From: an uncultured Acidimicrobiales bacterium
GTDB lineage: Bacteria > Actinomycetota > Acidimicrobiia > Acidimicrobiales > SZUA-35
Assembly (NCBI GenBank): GCA_938009905.1
Contig: CALLGK010000106.1
Coordinates: 1-48,758, forward strand
Direction: 5' to 3'
Length of the DNA: 48,758 bases
The translations under genes and the position numbers were made by a program. Below, in pieces: positions 8,318 through 16,833 of the stretch (positions are counted from its first letter, which is position 1; each line of letters begins with the position of its first letter). Below the pieces are notes generated by a model. The model had not been told where the DNA came from and did not search any database. It worked only from the letters and a program-made list of their open reading frames with translations.

Positions 8318-9073
8318 ATGACGAATGCCGTCGAAATCTCTGACCTCCGCAAATCGTTCGGCTCCAAGCGAGCTGTCGATGGATTGAGCCTTGCCGTTCC
8401 CACCGGAACGTTCTTTGGGCTGGTCGGTCCGAACGGTGCAGGGAAGTCGACAACGCTCAAGATGAGTACCGGTCTGCTTCGCCCCGACTCGGGTTCGATC
8501 GTGGTCGATGGACTCGACGTCTGGAACGACACGCGCCTGATCAAAGAGCGCATCGGCGTGGTCCCAGAAGATCTGCGCTTGTTCGAGCGGCTCACTGGCC
8601 GCGAGCTACTTGAGTACGTGGCGTTGCTGCGACAACTCGGTCGGCCGGAAGCTCGTCGGCGCTCAGAAGAGCTCATCCAGGCTCTCGATCTGTCAGAAGC
8701 TGCGAGCCGACTGGTCGTCGATTACTCGGCCGGTATGCGCAAGAAGGTCGCGCTTGCCGCTGCCATCCTGCATCGGCCGACGGTGCTGTTTCTCGACGAG
8801 CCATTCGAGTCGGTCGACCCGCTGAGTGTGCGAGTGATCCGCTCGATGCTCGAGCAGCTCGTCGCCGGTGGTTCGACGGTGGTGTTCTCGAGCCACGTCA
8901 TGGAAGTGGTCGAGCGAATCTGTGACCGCGTTGCCGTTGTGCACGCGGGCCAGGTCGTAGCGCAAGGGCCGACGCAAGAGCTGTGCGACGGTCGTCGCCT
9001 CGAAGACGTGTTTGCCGACGCCGTGGGAGGAACCAATGAGGCCGTCGAGCTGGACTGGCTCGGCGTCTCGTGA
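8318..9073 (+). CDS. ABC transporter ATP-binding protein
   Basis: A 251-residue nucleotide-binding subunit. Walker A is GPNGAGKST (residues 37-45) and Walker B is VLFLDEPF, followed by the H-loop SSHVMEVVE. The signature loop is YSAGMRKK instead of LSGGQ, a variant common in two-component ABC-2 type exporters. Upstream codons in the same frame exist, but the ATG at 8318 has AGAGG upstream and fits the family start (MTNAVEISDLRKSFG). It overlaps the permease start by 4 bases and surely forms a complex with it. The substrate is unknown. Confidence 0.9.
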   Translation: MTNAVEISDLRKSFGSKRAVDGLSLAVPTGTFFGLVGPNGAGKSTTLKMSTGLLRPDSGSIVVDGLDVWNDTRLIKERIGVVPEDLRLFERLTGRELLEYVALLRQLGRPEARRRSEELIQALDLSEAASRLVVDYSAGMRKKVALAAAILHRPTVLFLDEPFESVDPLSVRVIRSMLEQLVAGGSTVVFSSHVMEVVERICDRVAVVHAGQVVAQGPTQELCDGRRLEDVFADAVGGTNEAVELDWLGVS

Positions 9074-10674
9074 TCCGGCTCTTCGTTGGTCTGAAGCTTC
9101 GCCTGCTACGAAACACCTTCCGGTCTTCGGGTGGTCCGGCCCTTCTCTTGTTCTGTTTCATCGTTGGGGCAGCGTCATTCGCATCGTTCGTCTACATCAT
9201 GCGAACGTCAACAGGCATGGCTCGCTGGCTAGCGCCGGTGATGACCTTTGCGGTTGCTGGTGGCTGGGCATTTGGCCCGATCGTGTTTGGCGCGTCGGAC
9301 GAGACGATCGACACCAGTCGGTTAGCCCTCCTGCCCCTACGCGGTCGCGACCTTGCGCCAGGCATCACGGCGGCGAGCCTGATCGGGCCCGCTCCCATTG
9401 GCATGACCGCCACCCTGCTTGCGTTCGCAACACACCCGCTGACGCAAGACCAGGGAGCGACGATCCTACGCATGATGCTCATCGCCATTGCCGTCGTCGC
9501 CACGATGGTGTTTGCGGTCGTGACGTCGCGGCTGGTGCTCACCGCTCTCGGAAATGCGCTGCGTCGCCGCAATCGGCGCGATACCGCAACCATCTTCGCT
9601 GGTCTTGCCGCTGGGTTCCTTGCTGTTGCCTCGCAGATCGCTCGCTACGTCGGCGTTGACGCAAACCTAATTCGCAGCGTCGGCAAGGTGGTTCGCTGGC
9701 TTCCCGGTGGATGGAGTGGCGAGGCCATTGGTCAGCTGATGCGCGGTGATTCGTTCGTGATTCCCGTGATGTTGATTGCCGCCACCATCGCCCTCACGCG
9801 GGTGCTGGCGCAGCTTTGGAATGGCGTGCTGACGACGGCGTTGTCAGACGTGGCTGAGGGAGGGGAAGTCACGTCGATCGACGGTCACATGCTTGGTGAC
9901 CCGGCAGGGGAGTGGACCGCGTCGCTGCCAGCTCGTTACCGGCCATCTGCCGAGCTGCTTCGCCTCGTGATTGCGAAGGAGCTTCGCTACCTGCGTCGTC
10001 ATCCTCGCTACCGGATTCAAGTGGTCACGCAGGCCATCGTGCTGTTCGTCGGCGGCGCGCCGTTCATCGCTGCCATCGCCAATCGTCAGCCCGAAGCGGT
10101 GTTAGTTGGCTGCGTGCCAGCCCTGACGGCTGGCATCACTAGTTCGAACCTCTTTGGTGCAGATGGTCGTGCGTTGTGGGGAGAAGTCGTGGCGCTGCCC
10201 TCCCTCAAGATTGTGTTGCGTGGCCGATCGCTGACGTTTGCGCTGCTCGGCCTGGCCGCATCGGTAGTGGTGACACTCGGAACCGCGGCGTGGACGGGCG
10301 GCTGGCAGTATGCCCATGTGGCGCTGACTGCATCGATTGGTATGGCGCTCACCGGCGCTGGCGTTGGTTCGTTTACGTCCACGCTCGCTCCAGTGAACTT
10401 TCCCGATGACTCAAACCCCAATCCCTTTGCCACCGAAACGACCGGCCAGGGCTTCGTGAACGCGCTCATCACGTTCTCCGGTGTGCTGGTGGGCCTCGCC
10501 CTCGCAGGCCCGATTCTCTACGGCTTGGCCAGAGCTCGGATGTCGGCGGCAGACGGCATCATCGTGATGGCGCTGGCACCCGTGTACGGCCTTGGGTTGT
10601 ATGTCGCCCTTACCGCGGTTGCCGGCCGACGGGCCGATCGCAAAGCTCCCGACCTCGTCTCTCTTCTGGCGTAG
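9070..10674 (+). CDS. ABC-2 type exporter permease, large
   Basis: A 534-residue integral membrane protein with roughly 12-14 hydrophobic helices, starting at a GTG that overlaps the ATPase stop (GTGA). The size and the N-terminal IRLFVGLKLRLLRNTF fit the long, fused permeases of actinobacterial ABC-2 exporters. It would form the membrane channel for the ATPase encoded just upstream. The exported compound cannot be inferred from sequence. It ends 6 bases before the transglutaminase-like gene, with which it should be co-transcribed. Confidence 0.82.
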   Translation: MIRLFVGLKLRLLRNTFRSSGGPALLLFCFIVGAASFASFVYIMRTSTGMARWLAPVMTFAVAGGWAFGPIVFGASDETIDTSRLALLPLRGRDLAPGITAASLIGPAPIGMTATLLAFATHPLTQDQGATILRMMLIAIAVVATMVFAVVTSRLVLTALGNALRRRNRRDTATIFAGLAAGFLAVASQIARYVGVDANLIRSVGKVVRWLPGGWSGEAIGQLMRGDSFVIPVMLIAATIALTRVLAQLWNGVLTTALSDVAEGGEVTSIDGHMLGDPAGEWTASLPARYRPSAELLRLVIAKELRYLRRHPRYRIQVVTQAIVLFVGGAPFIAAIANRQPEAVLVGCVPALTAGITSSNLFGADGRALWGEVVALPSLKIVLRGRSLTFALLGLAASVVVTLGTAAWTGGWQYAHVALTASIGMALTGAGVGSFTSTLAPVNFPDDSNPNPFATETTGQGFVNALITFSGVLVGLALAGPILYGLARARMSAADGIIVMALAPVYGLGLYVALTAVAGRRADRKAPDLVSLLA

Positions 10675-10680
10675 CCACCC

Positions 10681-11430
10681 ATGCACGTCATCTCGGACTC
10701 TGCTCGGTTTCCCCCGCCTGGCGGCATCTACCGCGTGGAGGTCGAGGGTGGTCGCATGAGGCTGCGCCGCGCGCTGCTGCGAGACGTTCGCCTTGAGCGC
10801 CGGTTGGTACGGGCCATGTTTTGGGACCCTCACGAGGGGCGCCTTGTCTTCTTCGAGGCCGATCGCGAACGTCCCCGAAGTTGGATCGTGAGATCTCCGG
10901 AGTTGTTGCGGCAGATCGCCGCGACTCCGGACTTGCCGTTCCTTGGACCCCGCACGGCGATTTGGGATGACGATGCTCGACTGGCGAAGGGCCAGACGCT
11001 TCCGCTCAAGGCGTACATCGAGGACACGACGCCATACGCAGCCTCGAGCGTCAATGAAATCGAGCGCTTCCTACGCAACGCAACCTTTACTCCCGACGTG
11101 CCGAGCGACCATTGGCTTCGTCCCCGGGAGTTCGAAGAGCACCCTGTTGGCGACTGTGAAGATCATGCATGGTGGGCCTGGTCGAAGTTGCGAGACCTGG
11201 GCCTCTACGCGGAGATCGTCTTCGGTTCGTGGAGCAACCGTGGGCTTCCGCCAGAGAACCACGCGTGGGTGAGGTTTGTGGAAGACGGGGTGCTGTTCAA
11301 CATGGAGACCACGGCGAAGACGATCACCATGATTGCCCCGTGGCACGACGTCGTAGATGCCTACCAGCCCGACGTTGGCGTCGACTCCGGCGGGATGCTC
11401 TGGCAGTATTCGCCGATCCCTGGCGGGTAG
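10681..11430 (+). CDS. Transglutaminase-like cysteine peptidase fold protein
   Basis: A 249-residue protein with the core of the transglutaminase/papain-like fold: the nucleophile in GDCEDHAWWAWSKLRDLG, the histidine in ENHAWVRF, and a later acidic or asparagine position in FNMETT. The GDCEDxA motif is shared with bacterial transglutaminase-like cysteine proteinases. The N-terminal about 90 residues (RVEVEGGRMRLRRALLRDV ...) are not recognised. There is no signal peptide, so it is probably cytoplasmic. It lies 6 bases after an exporter permease, so it may process, or act on, whatever the exporter moves; this is inference. Confidence 0.65.
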   Translation: MHVISDSARFPPPGGIYRVEVEGGRMRLRRALLRDVRLERRLVRAMFWDPHEGRLVFFEADRERPRSWIVRSPELLRQIAATPDLPFLGPRTAIWDDDARLAKGQTLPLKAYIEDTTPYAASSVNEIERFLRNATFTPDVPSDHWLRPREFEEHPVGDCEDHAWWAWSKLRDLGLYAEIVFGSWSNRGLPPENHAWVRFVEDGVLFNMETTAKTITMIAPWHDVVDAYQPDVGVDSGGMLWQYSPIPGG

Positions 11431-11450
11431 GCGATCGGAACGCTCGTGCG

Positions 11451-11476
11451 GTTGCCCCTCAACTCAAGGGGCCAAC
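11451..11476 (+). terminator. Hairpin after the exporter operon
   Basis: Inverted repeat GTTG-CCCCT / AGGGG-CCAAC with one bulged G, 21 bases after the stop of the transglutaminase-like gene. There is no long T-run, only TCTTCTCT downstream, so termination strength is uncertain. Confidence 0.45.
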
Positions 11477-11533
11477 CCGCCGATCTTCTCTAGAGAGCGG
11501 CCATTTCTGGCGCTCGTGAGGAGGGAGGTTGGT

Positions 11534-12628
11534 ATGGACCCCACGACACTGCACGGCCAAGATTCATCACTCGAGACGAACGCTGAAACGATCGATCGGG
11601 CGATGCCCGAACACGATCAAGGCGACTCCTCGCATCGTCGCCGTGCCACCGACGCAGTACCACTTGGGGCAATCTTCAGCCCTGGCCGATCCGGCTCAAC
11701 CTGGCTTGGATCGATGGTGTCGAGCCACCCCGATGTCGAATATCGCTTTGAGCCTGTCCTGCGGATGCGCGACTTCGACACCGATGTCGCTGCCGTCGAC
11801 GACAAGCTGCAAGGCGGCGGTTCAACGACCGCGGCCGAACTTCACGAACTGTTTCGACGGGTCGACCCGACCGTCACCAAGCCGCCCTTTGTCGCCGCCA
11901 ACAGCTGGTCGCCTGTCCCCGCTCTCAAGGGTGCGGCGTGGGCGCTGGCGAAGGCAGGAGTTCCTCAGAGCGACGTGCTCTTCCAAAAGGCCATGTCGGT
12001 GTCGGACGACGCCCGCATCGTGTTTAAGGAAGTTGAGCGTCTTCACCTGCTTCGCGCCGTGGCTCAGATGCCCGAAGTGCCGATCGTCTACTTGCTTCGT
12101 CACCCAGCGTCTGTCGTTGCCAGCCGGCTGGAGGGAATCGCGTCTGGCTTGATGCCTGAGATCGACCGGGATTCGCTCGCACGCTCTCTCGCCAACCGAC
12201 CAGACCTGGCTCGCAACATCTCCTCGATCGACGAGCTCAGTCTCGTGGAACTCGAAGCCCTCTCGTGGCGGATGAATGCCGACGCGGCCCTTCTGTCGCT
12301 CGAAGCCCATCCTGCCGTGCGGGTGGTCTTCTACGAAGGTCTCGCCCGCGATCCAGAACCACAGCTCGCCATCGTTCTCGATCACCTCGGGTTCGATGAG
12401 TCGCCTGCCACGAAACGGTTCATCGAGCTCTCTCGCTCGCAGGCTTCTCGTGCTCGTCGGATGTGGCACGGCGAGGTAACCGCCAACGGCTACTTCTCGG
12501 TCTTCCGCTCGACGGCGATCCTGCCTTGGCAGGTTGCCCTCCCAGCATCAGATCTTGATGATCTGCTTGCCATTGTCGAGGGCAGTCCGGCGATGCAACG
12601 GGCTCACGCCGTCGGGGAGTGGACCTAA
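11534..12628 (+). CDS. Sulfotransferase family protein
   Basis: A 364-residue protein of the PAPS-dependent sulfotransferase fold. The 5'-phosphosulfate-binding loop is GAIFSPGRSGSTWLGSM (family pattern PRSGTTWL). The 3'-phosphate region is visible in VYLLRHPASVVASRLEG (family pattern RDPRxVxxS), and FYEGLARDPE lies where the family has its YExL-type motif. Such enzymes transfer sulfate to carbohydrates, lipids or small molecules; the acceptor is unknown. The ATG at 11534 has GAGGGAGG upstream; a longer frame to 11357 overlaps the previous gene and is rejected. Confidence 0.8.
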   Translation: MDPTTLHGQDSSLETNAETIDRAMPEHDQGDSSHRRRATDAVPLGAIFSPGRSGSTWLGSMVSSHPDVEYRFEPVLRMRDFDTDVAAVDDKLQGGGSTTAAELHELFRRVDPTVTKPPFVAANSWSPVPALKGAAWALAKAGVPQSDVLFQKAMSVSDDARIVFKEVERLHLLRAVAQMPEVPIVYLLRHPASVVASRLEGIASGLMPEIDRDSLARSLANRPDLARNISSIDELSLVELEALSWRMNADAALLSLEAHPAVRVVFYEGLARDPEPQLAIVLDHLGFDESPATKRFIELSRSQASRARRMWHGEVTANGYFSVFRSTAILPWQVALPASDLDDLLAIVEGSPAMQRAHAVGEWT

Positions 12629-12638
12629 GCGCTGTTGG

Positions 12639-13040
12639 CTACTCCTCGCCGACGCAGTCGAGGCTGAACTCGTCGTTGCCGGTATTGATGACGATGTTGA
12701 TGTCGTCGTCGGCGGTCGAGAGCGAGAAGTTGAGTGAGCCCCAGTCGATGTCGTCGACGTCGAACCCGTCGTCGCCAACGATCGAAGTGAACGAACAGGT
12801 GCAGTCGTCTTCTTCGAAGGTGATGGTGCCGTCTGCCTCGAAGAGCTCTTCGAACTCCTCCATGGTTGGTTCGTCGTGTGACCCTTCGCCGGCCACGGTT
12901 GTCGATGCGGATGCGGCGGCACCGGCCACAAGAATTCCAAGGGTTGCCACCGTTGCGGTTGTGCCAACGGCGACGCCGGCAAGAAGCCGACCGAGCGTGC
13001 GGCTTGTGCGGTAACTACGTGGGGCAGGTGGGGTTGTCAT
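12639..13040 (-). CDS. Secreted or membrane-anchored acidic small protein
   Basis: A 133-residue protein. A basic start (MTTPPAPRSYRTSRTLGRLL) is followed by a hydrophobic segment (AGVAVGTTATVATLGILVAG) that can act as signal or anchor. The remainder is strongly acidic (MEEFEELFEADG, EEDDCTCSF, DDDINIVINTGNDEF) and has three cysteines (CTC and a late C). No family is recognised. An excellent Shine-Dalgarno sequence (AAGGAGATC) fixes the start at 13040. It is convergent with the sulfotransferase gene. Confidence 0.6.
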   Translation of the reverse strand: MTTPPAPRSYRTSRTLGRLLAGVAVGTTATVATLGILVAGAAASASTTVAGEGSHDEPTMEEFEELFEADGTITFEEDDCTCSFTSIVGDDGFDVDDIDWGSLNFSLSTADDDINIVINTGNDEFSLDCVGEE

Positions 13041-13236
13041 GGCGATCTCCTTGATCGAAGCAAGCCAGGCAATGTGCGTGGCCAGCAAGGTTCGTTGGTT
13101 CGAGATCCATCGTGAGGCAGCCCCGATTTCGGCACATCAGCTGATTGGTCAATGTCGACTAGCCGAACGACCAGGAATCAGCCTGGCTGAAAGCGATTCC
13201 CGTTGACCCGCTCGTCGCTTCGTGGTGAGGTGCACC

Positions 13237-13761
13237 ATGGCTGACTCATCCCATGATCCGACCACCGTGATTCTCGGCTCGATGGATCGCATGATGGACC
13301 AGTTGCTGGGACGTCTCGACGGGCTCACGCAAGACGAATATCTCTGGGAGCCGGCCCCTGCCGCGTGGTCGGTTCGAATGGGCGACGACGGCATCGCCAA
13401 GGTCGAAGGCGCCGGCGAACGCGACGCCGATCCACCACCGGTCACAACGATCGCATGGCGGCTTTGGCATATCGCGATCGACTGCTTCGACGACTACACG
13501 CGACGCTTCGCCGGCGACGGCTCGGATGCGTCTGCGGTGTGGACGATGGACCCAGCCGAGGCGGTCAGCTCGCTCACAACCGCATGGCAGGGCTATCGCG
13601 CCGTGATTGCTGGGCGTGTTTGGTCAGACGAATTGGGGGACAACTGGGAGGTCTGGTCGCGAAGCTGTACGGCCGATATGGCCATGCACGCCAGCAATGA
13701 GCTTGTGCATCACGCGGCGGAGGTTGCCCTTCTTCGCGATCTCTATCGAGCGTCGAGGTAG
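13237..13761 (+). CDS. DinB-family four-helix protein
   Basis: A 174-residue protein of the DinB/YfiT-like superfamily: a first helix with MDRMMDQLLGRLDGLTQDEYLWEPAPAAWSVR, then TIAWRLWHIAIDCFDDYTRRF with the family histidine, and a late ASNELVHHAAEVALLRDLY with the remaining histidines. These three positions bind a divalent metal in the family. Members include thiol (mycothiol or bacillithiol)-dependent transferases and isomerases. The start at 13237 has GGTGAGG upstream. Whether it is a mycothiol-dependent enzyme cannot be decided. Confidence 0.75.
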   Translation: MADSSHDPTTVILGSMDRMMDQLLGRLDGLTQDEYLWEPAPAAWSVRMGDDGIAKVEGAGERDADPPPVTTIAWRLWHIAIDCFDDYTRRFAGDGSDASAVWTMDPAEAVSSLTTAWQGYRAVIAGRVWSDELGDNWEVWSRSCTADMAMHASNELVHHAAEVALLRDLYRASR

Positions 13762-13837
13762 CGCTCGTCATTCGTGCTGGGTGCACGGTCGGTTCTACGA
13801 TGATGCAAGAACCAAGATCTCGCACAGGGGGACCACC

Positions 13838-15517
13838 GTGGACGATCTGATCATCAACGGAGCGACGATTGTCGACGGGACGGGAGCCGAATCCTTCACC
13901 GGCAGCGTTGCGGTAAACGACGGCGTCATCACCGAGGTCGTGCGCGACGCGGCCATCGAAGGTGACGCGGCGCGAACGCTGGATGGCGACGGGCAGCTGC
14001 TCACGCCGGGCTTCGTCGACATTCATACCCACTTCGACGGCCAATTCTGCTGGGACAAACAGGTGACCCCGAGCAGCTGGCATGGCGTCACCACCGTGGT
14101 TGCCGGCAACTGCGGTGTTGGCTTTGCGCCGGTGCGACCCGGCACCGAGGAGTCGCTGATCGAGATCATGGAGAGCGTCGAAGACATCCCCGGCGTTGCT
14201 CTCAACGAGGGCATCACGTGGGAGTGGGAGAGCTTTGGCGACTACCTCAACGCCATCGACACGCCGTACTCGATCGACATTGGCACGCAAGTGGGACACG
14301 TCGCGCTGCGTCACTACGTGATGGGTGAGCGTTGTTACGACGATGCGACGGTTGAAGACATCACGGCCATGGCCGAACTGACGCGTCAGGCATTGGCCGA
14401 CGGAGCCATGGGGTTCTCGACCTCACGGTTCTACGCCCACCGCGACAAGCAAGGCGAGGTGATCCCCGGCACCAAAGCAACCGCTGATGAACTCTTGGCC
14501 ATTGGTGAGGCTCTGCGCGAGGCGGGTCACGGAACCATCGAGTTGGTGTCCGACCATCTCAACGAGGCAGACGAGCTGCAATGGATCGAACACATCGCTC
14601 GCCGCAGCGGCCGCCCCGTGACTCCGTTGGCCAACGCAAACCCCGTCGACGAACTGTGGGCCCTCGCCGGTCGATTGGCCGAAGACGGTCTACAGATTCG
14701 ACCACAGGTTGGTGCACGACCGGCCTCGTTGCTGCTGAGTCTCGAAGGAACGCTCAACCCAATGAAGCAGTTCGTGTCGTACAAGGCGATTCGTGATCTG
14801 CCGATTGAGGAGCAGCAGCGACACCTGCTCGATCCGGAGTTCCGAGCCCGCATTTTGGCCGACGAACAGCGCGAAGCGCGGTTCGCTGAAGCCACTGCGT
14901 TCAGCTCAACCTGGCACAAGATGTATCCGCTGCCAGAAGACCTCGGCTACGAACCGACCTACGCCGACTCGATCGCCGGCAAGGCCGAAGCGCAGGGCCT
15001 GCACGTGCGCGAAGTACTCATGGACACGATGGCGGCTGGCACGCCGATCCTCGTCTTCGTTGGCGCCTACCCGGGCGACCTCGAAGCGCAGCGAGAGGCC
15101 CTCGAACGAGAGCAGTCAGTGTTCGGGCTGTCTGACGGCGGCGCCCACTGCGGTGTGCTCTGCGATGCCAGCGTGCCCACGTACATGCTCGCCTACATGA
15201 GCCGCGATCGAGTCAAAGGTCCGCTGCTGCCGATCGAATTCACGGTTCACAAGATGACTCAGGACACCGCGCAGCTCTACGGCATGCACGATCGAGGCGT
15301 CATCGCCTCTGGCTACAAGGCCGATCTCAACCTCATCGACTTTGATGCGTTGCAGCTCGAAGCTCCAGAGATGATCTACGACCTCCCGGCGGGCGGGAAA
15401 CGAATCGTGCAGCGAGCCGCTGGCTACACCGCAACCATCAGCGGCGGCGAGGTCACGTACGAGAACGGCGAGCACACCGGCGCCATGCCGGGCCGTCTCA
15501 TTCGGGGAGGCTCGTGA
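13838..15517 (+). CDS. N-acyl-D-amino-acid deacylase-like amidohydrolase
   Basis: A 559-residue enzyme of the amidohydrolase superfamily, D-aminoacylase branch. Metal-binding HxH is in [12 protein letters not shown]; other family marks are [19 protein letters not shown] and [14 protein letters not shown]. The C-terminus returns to the composite beta-sandwich ([10 protein letters not shown] ... [19 protein letters not shown]). Family members hydrolyse N-acyl-D-amino acids or related amides. The GTG start at 13838 has CAGGGGGA upstream; the frame extends upstream through the DinB gene but that part is rejected. Its stop overlaps the start of the CoA-transferase gene, so both work together. Confidence 0.85.
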   Translation: MDDLIINGATIVDGTGAESFTGSVAVNDGVITEVVRDAAIEGDAARTLDGDGQLLTPGFVDIHTHFDGQFCWDKQVTPSSWHGVTTVVAGNCGVGFAPVRPGTEESLIEIMESVEDIPGVALNEGITWEWESFGDYLNAIDTPYSIDIGTQVGHVALRHYVMGERCYDDATVEDITAMAELTRQALADGAMGFSTSRFYAHRDKQGEVIPGTKATADELLAIGEALREAGHGTIELVSDHLNEADELQWIEHIARRSGRPVTPLANANPVDELWALAGRLAEDGLQIRPQVGARPASLLLSLEGTLNPMKQFVSYKAIRDLPIEEQQRHLLDPEFRARILADEQREARFAEATAFSSTWHKMYPLPEDLGYEPTYADSIAGKAEAQGLHVREVLMDTMAAGTPILVFVGAYPGDLEAQREALEREQSVFGLSDGGAHCGVLCDASVPTYMLAYMSRDRVKGPLLPIEFTVHKMTQDTAQLYGMHDRGVIASGYKADLNLIDFDALQLEAPEMIYDLPAGGKRIVQRAAGYTATISGGEVTYENGEHTGAMPGRLIRGGS

Positions 15518-16752
15518 CGGCTCCGCTCTCGGGCATCAAGGTGCTCGAGGTGGCCAACATGATCGCGGCACCCAGTGCCGCGGCGATGATGGCCGACCTC
15601 GGTGCTGAGGTCGTCAAGGTCGAGCCCCCAACCGGAGACATCATCCGCGGTGCAGCGCTCGGCCGGGTGGAGCCCGACCCGTGGTTCAACCTCGACAATC
15701 GAGGCAAGCAGGGCATCGCCATCGATCTCAAGGAAGACGATGGCATCGATGTTGTGCATCGGCTGGCCGCTTCGGCCGACGTGTTCGTCACGAACCTCAC
15801 GATTGAACGCCAGCGTCGCTTTCGGCTTTCGGCACAAGACATCCACGCTGTTGCGCCAACGGCGGTCCACGCGTCGCTGAGCGGCTACGGAGCCAGCGGC
15901 CCAGAGGCCCACAAGCTGGCCTACGACATGACAGCCTTCTTCGCTCGCGGTGGCATTCAGCACATGGTGTCTGAGCCTGGTAGCGCGCCTTCGGCGTTTC
16001 GTCCTGGGCAGGGTGATCACACCTCTGCGCTGTCGTTGCTGTCGTCGATCTTGGCCGCCCTTCGGCTCCGTGATCAGACCGGTGAGGGCCAAGCCGTTGA
16101 GGTCTCGCTCTATCAAGTTGCGGCGTGGACCATTGCCAGCGATCTGTCGTCTGCGCTGGTTGATGGCTCAGAGCCCGTACGCACCCCGCGAGCTGATTGG
16201 TCCACACCGCTCACCGCCCGCTTCGAATGCAGCGACGGAAAGTGGGTTGCCTTCTGTATGCCGGGGCCGAAGGACTTCTTCCCTGCCTTTGCCGAGTGCC
16301 TTGGCCACCCCGAATGGTGCGACGACGAGCGATTCAACTCAGTGTCGGCACGGGCCAACCACGCCACCGAGATGATTGCCGCCTGTGATGCGGCCTTGGC
16401 GACGGCCGATCGAGCCACCTGGGCCGAGCGCTTCGACGCCGCTGGTCTGACCTGGGGCCCGGTGCACGATCTTGACGACATCCAACATGACCCGCAGGCC
16501 CATGAGCTCGGTGTGTTCGAGACAATTGACGACCACGAGGCCGGACCGTTCCAGACCGTGAGTGCACCATTCAGCATCAAGGGTGCCGATGTCGCCGTGC
16601 GGGGCCGCGGTCCCGATCTCGGTGAGCACTCGCGGAGCGTCTTGGCCGCAGCGGGTTGGGCCGCGGAGGAGATTGACGACCTCGTGCGCCGTGGCGTGAT
16701 CGCCGATCAACCGGGCAACCCTCAGCCCCGCCGCCCACCACCTGGTTCGTAG
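15514..16752 (+). CDS. CaiB/BaiF (family III) CoA-transferase
   Basis: A 412-residue CoA-transferase of family III. The N-terminus PLSGIKVLEVANMIAAPSAAAMMADLGAEVVKVEPPTGD is diagnostic, as is HTSALSLLSSILAALRLRDQTGEGQAVEVSL in the middle. Enzymes of this type move CoA between organic acids through an aspartyl-CoA intermediate. The GTG start overlaps the TGA of the amidohydrolase gene (GTGA). The pair suggests deacylation followed by activation of the freed acid as a CoA ester; this is inference. The C-terminus carries a short proline-rich tail. Confidence 0.9.
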   Translation: MTAPLSGIKVLEVANMIAAPSAAAMMADLGAEVVKVEPPTGDIIRGAALGRVEPDPWFNLDNRGKQGIAIDLKEDDGIDVVHRLAASADVFVTNLTIERQRRFRLSAQDIHAVAPTAVHASLSGYGASGPEAHKLAYDMTAFFARGGIQHMVSEPGSAPSAFRPGQGDHTSALSLLSSILAALRLRDQTGEGQAVEVSLYQVAAWTIASDLSSALVDGSEPVRTPRADWSTPLTARFECSDGKWVAFCMPGPKDFFPAFAECLGHPEWCDDERFNSVSARANHATEMIAACDAALATADRATWAERFDAAGLTWGPVHDLDDIQHDPQAHELGVFETIDDHEAGPFQTVSAPFSIKGADVAVRGRGPDLGEHSRSVLAAAGWAAEEIDDLVRRGVIADQPGNPQPRRPPPGS

Positions 16753-16833
16753 CCGGCGAGACCCTCAGCAAGTCGGGATGAAATCGCAGATGTACATGCG
16801 TTTGCCCAAGAGTCGTCGTAAGTCTGCTTGCAG

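Noticed and set aside
13237-13761. DinB protein as the missing maleylacetoacetate isomerase
   Set aside because: Some DinB-fold proteins are mycothiol-dependent isomerases, but this gene is not in the homogentisate operon and shows nothing specific for that substrate.
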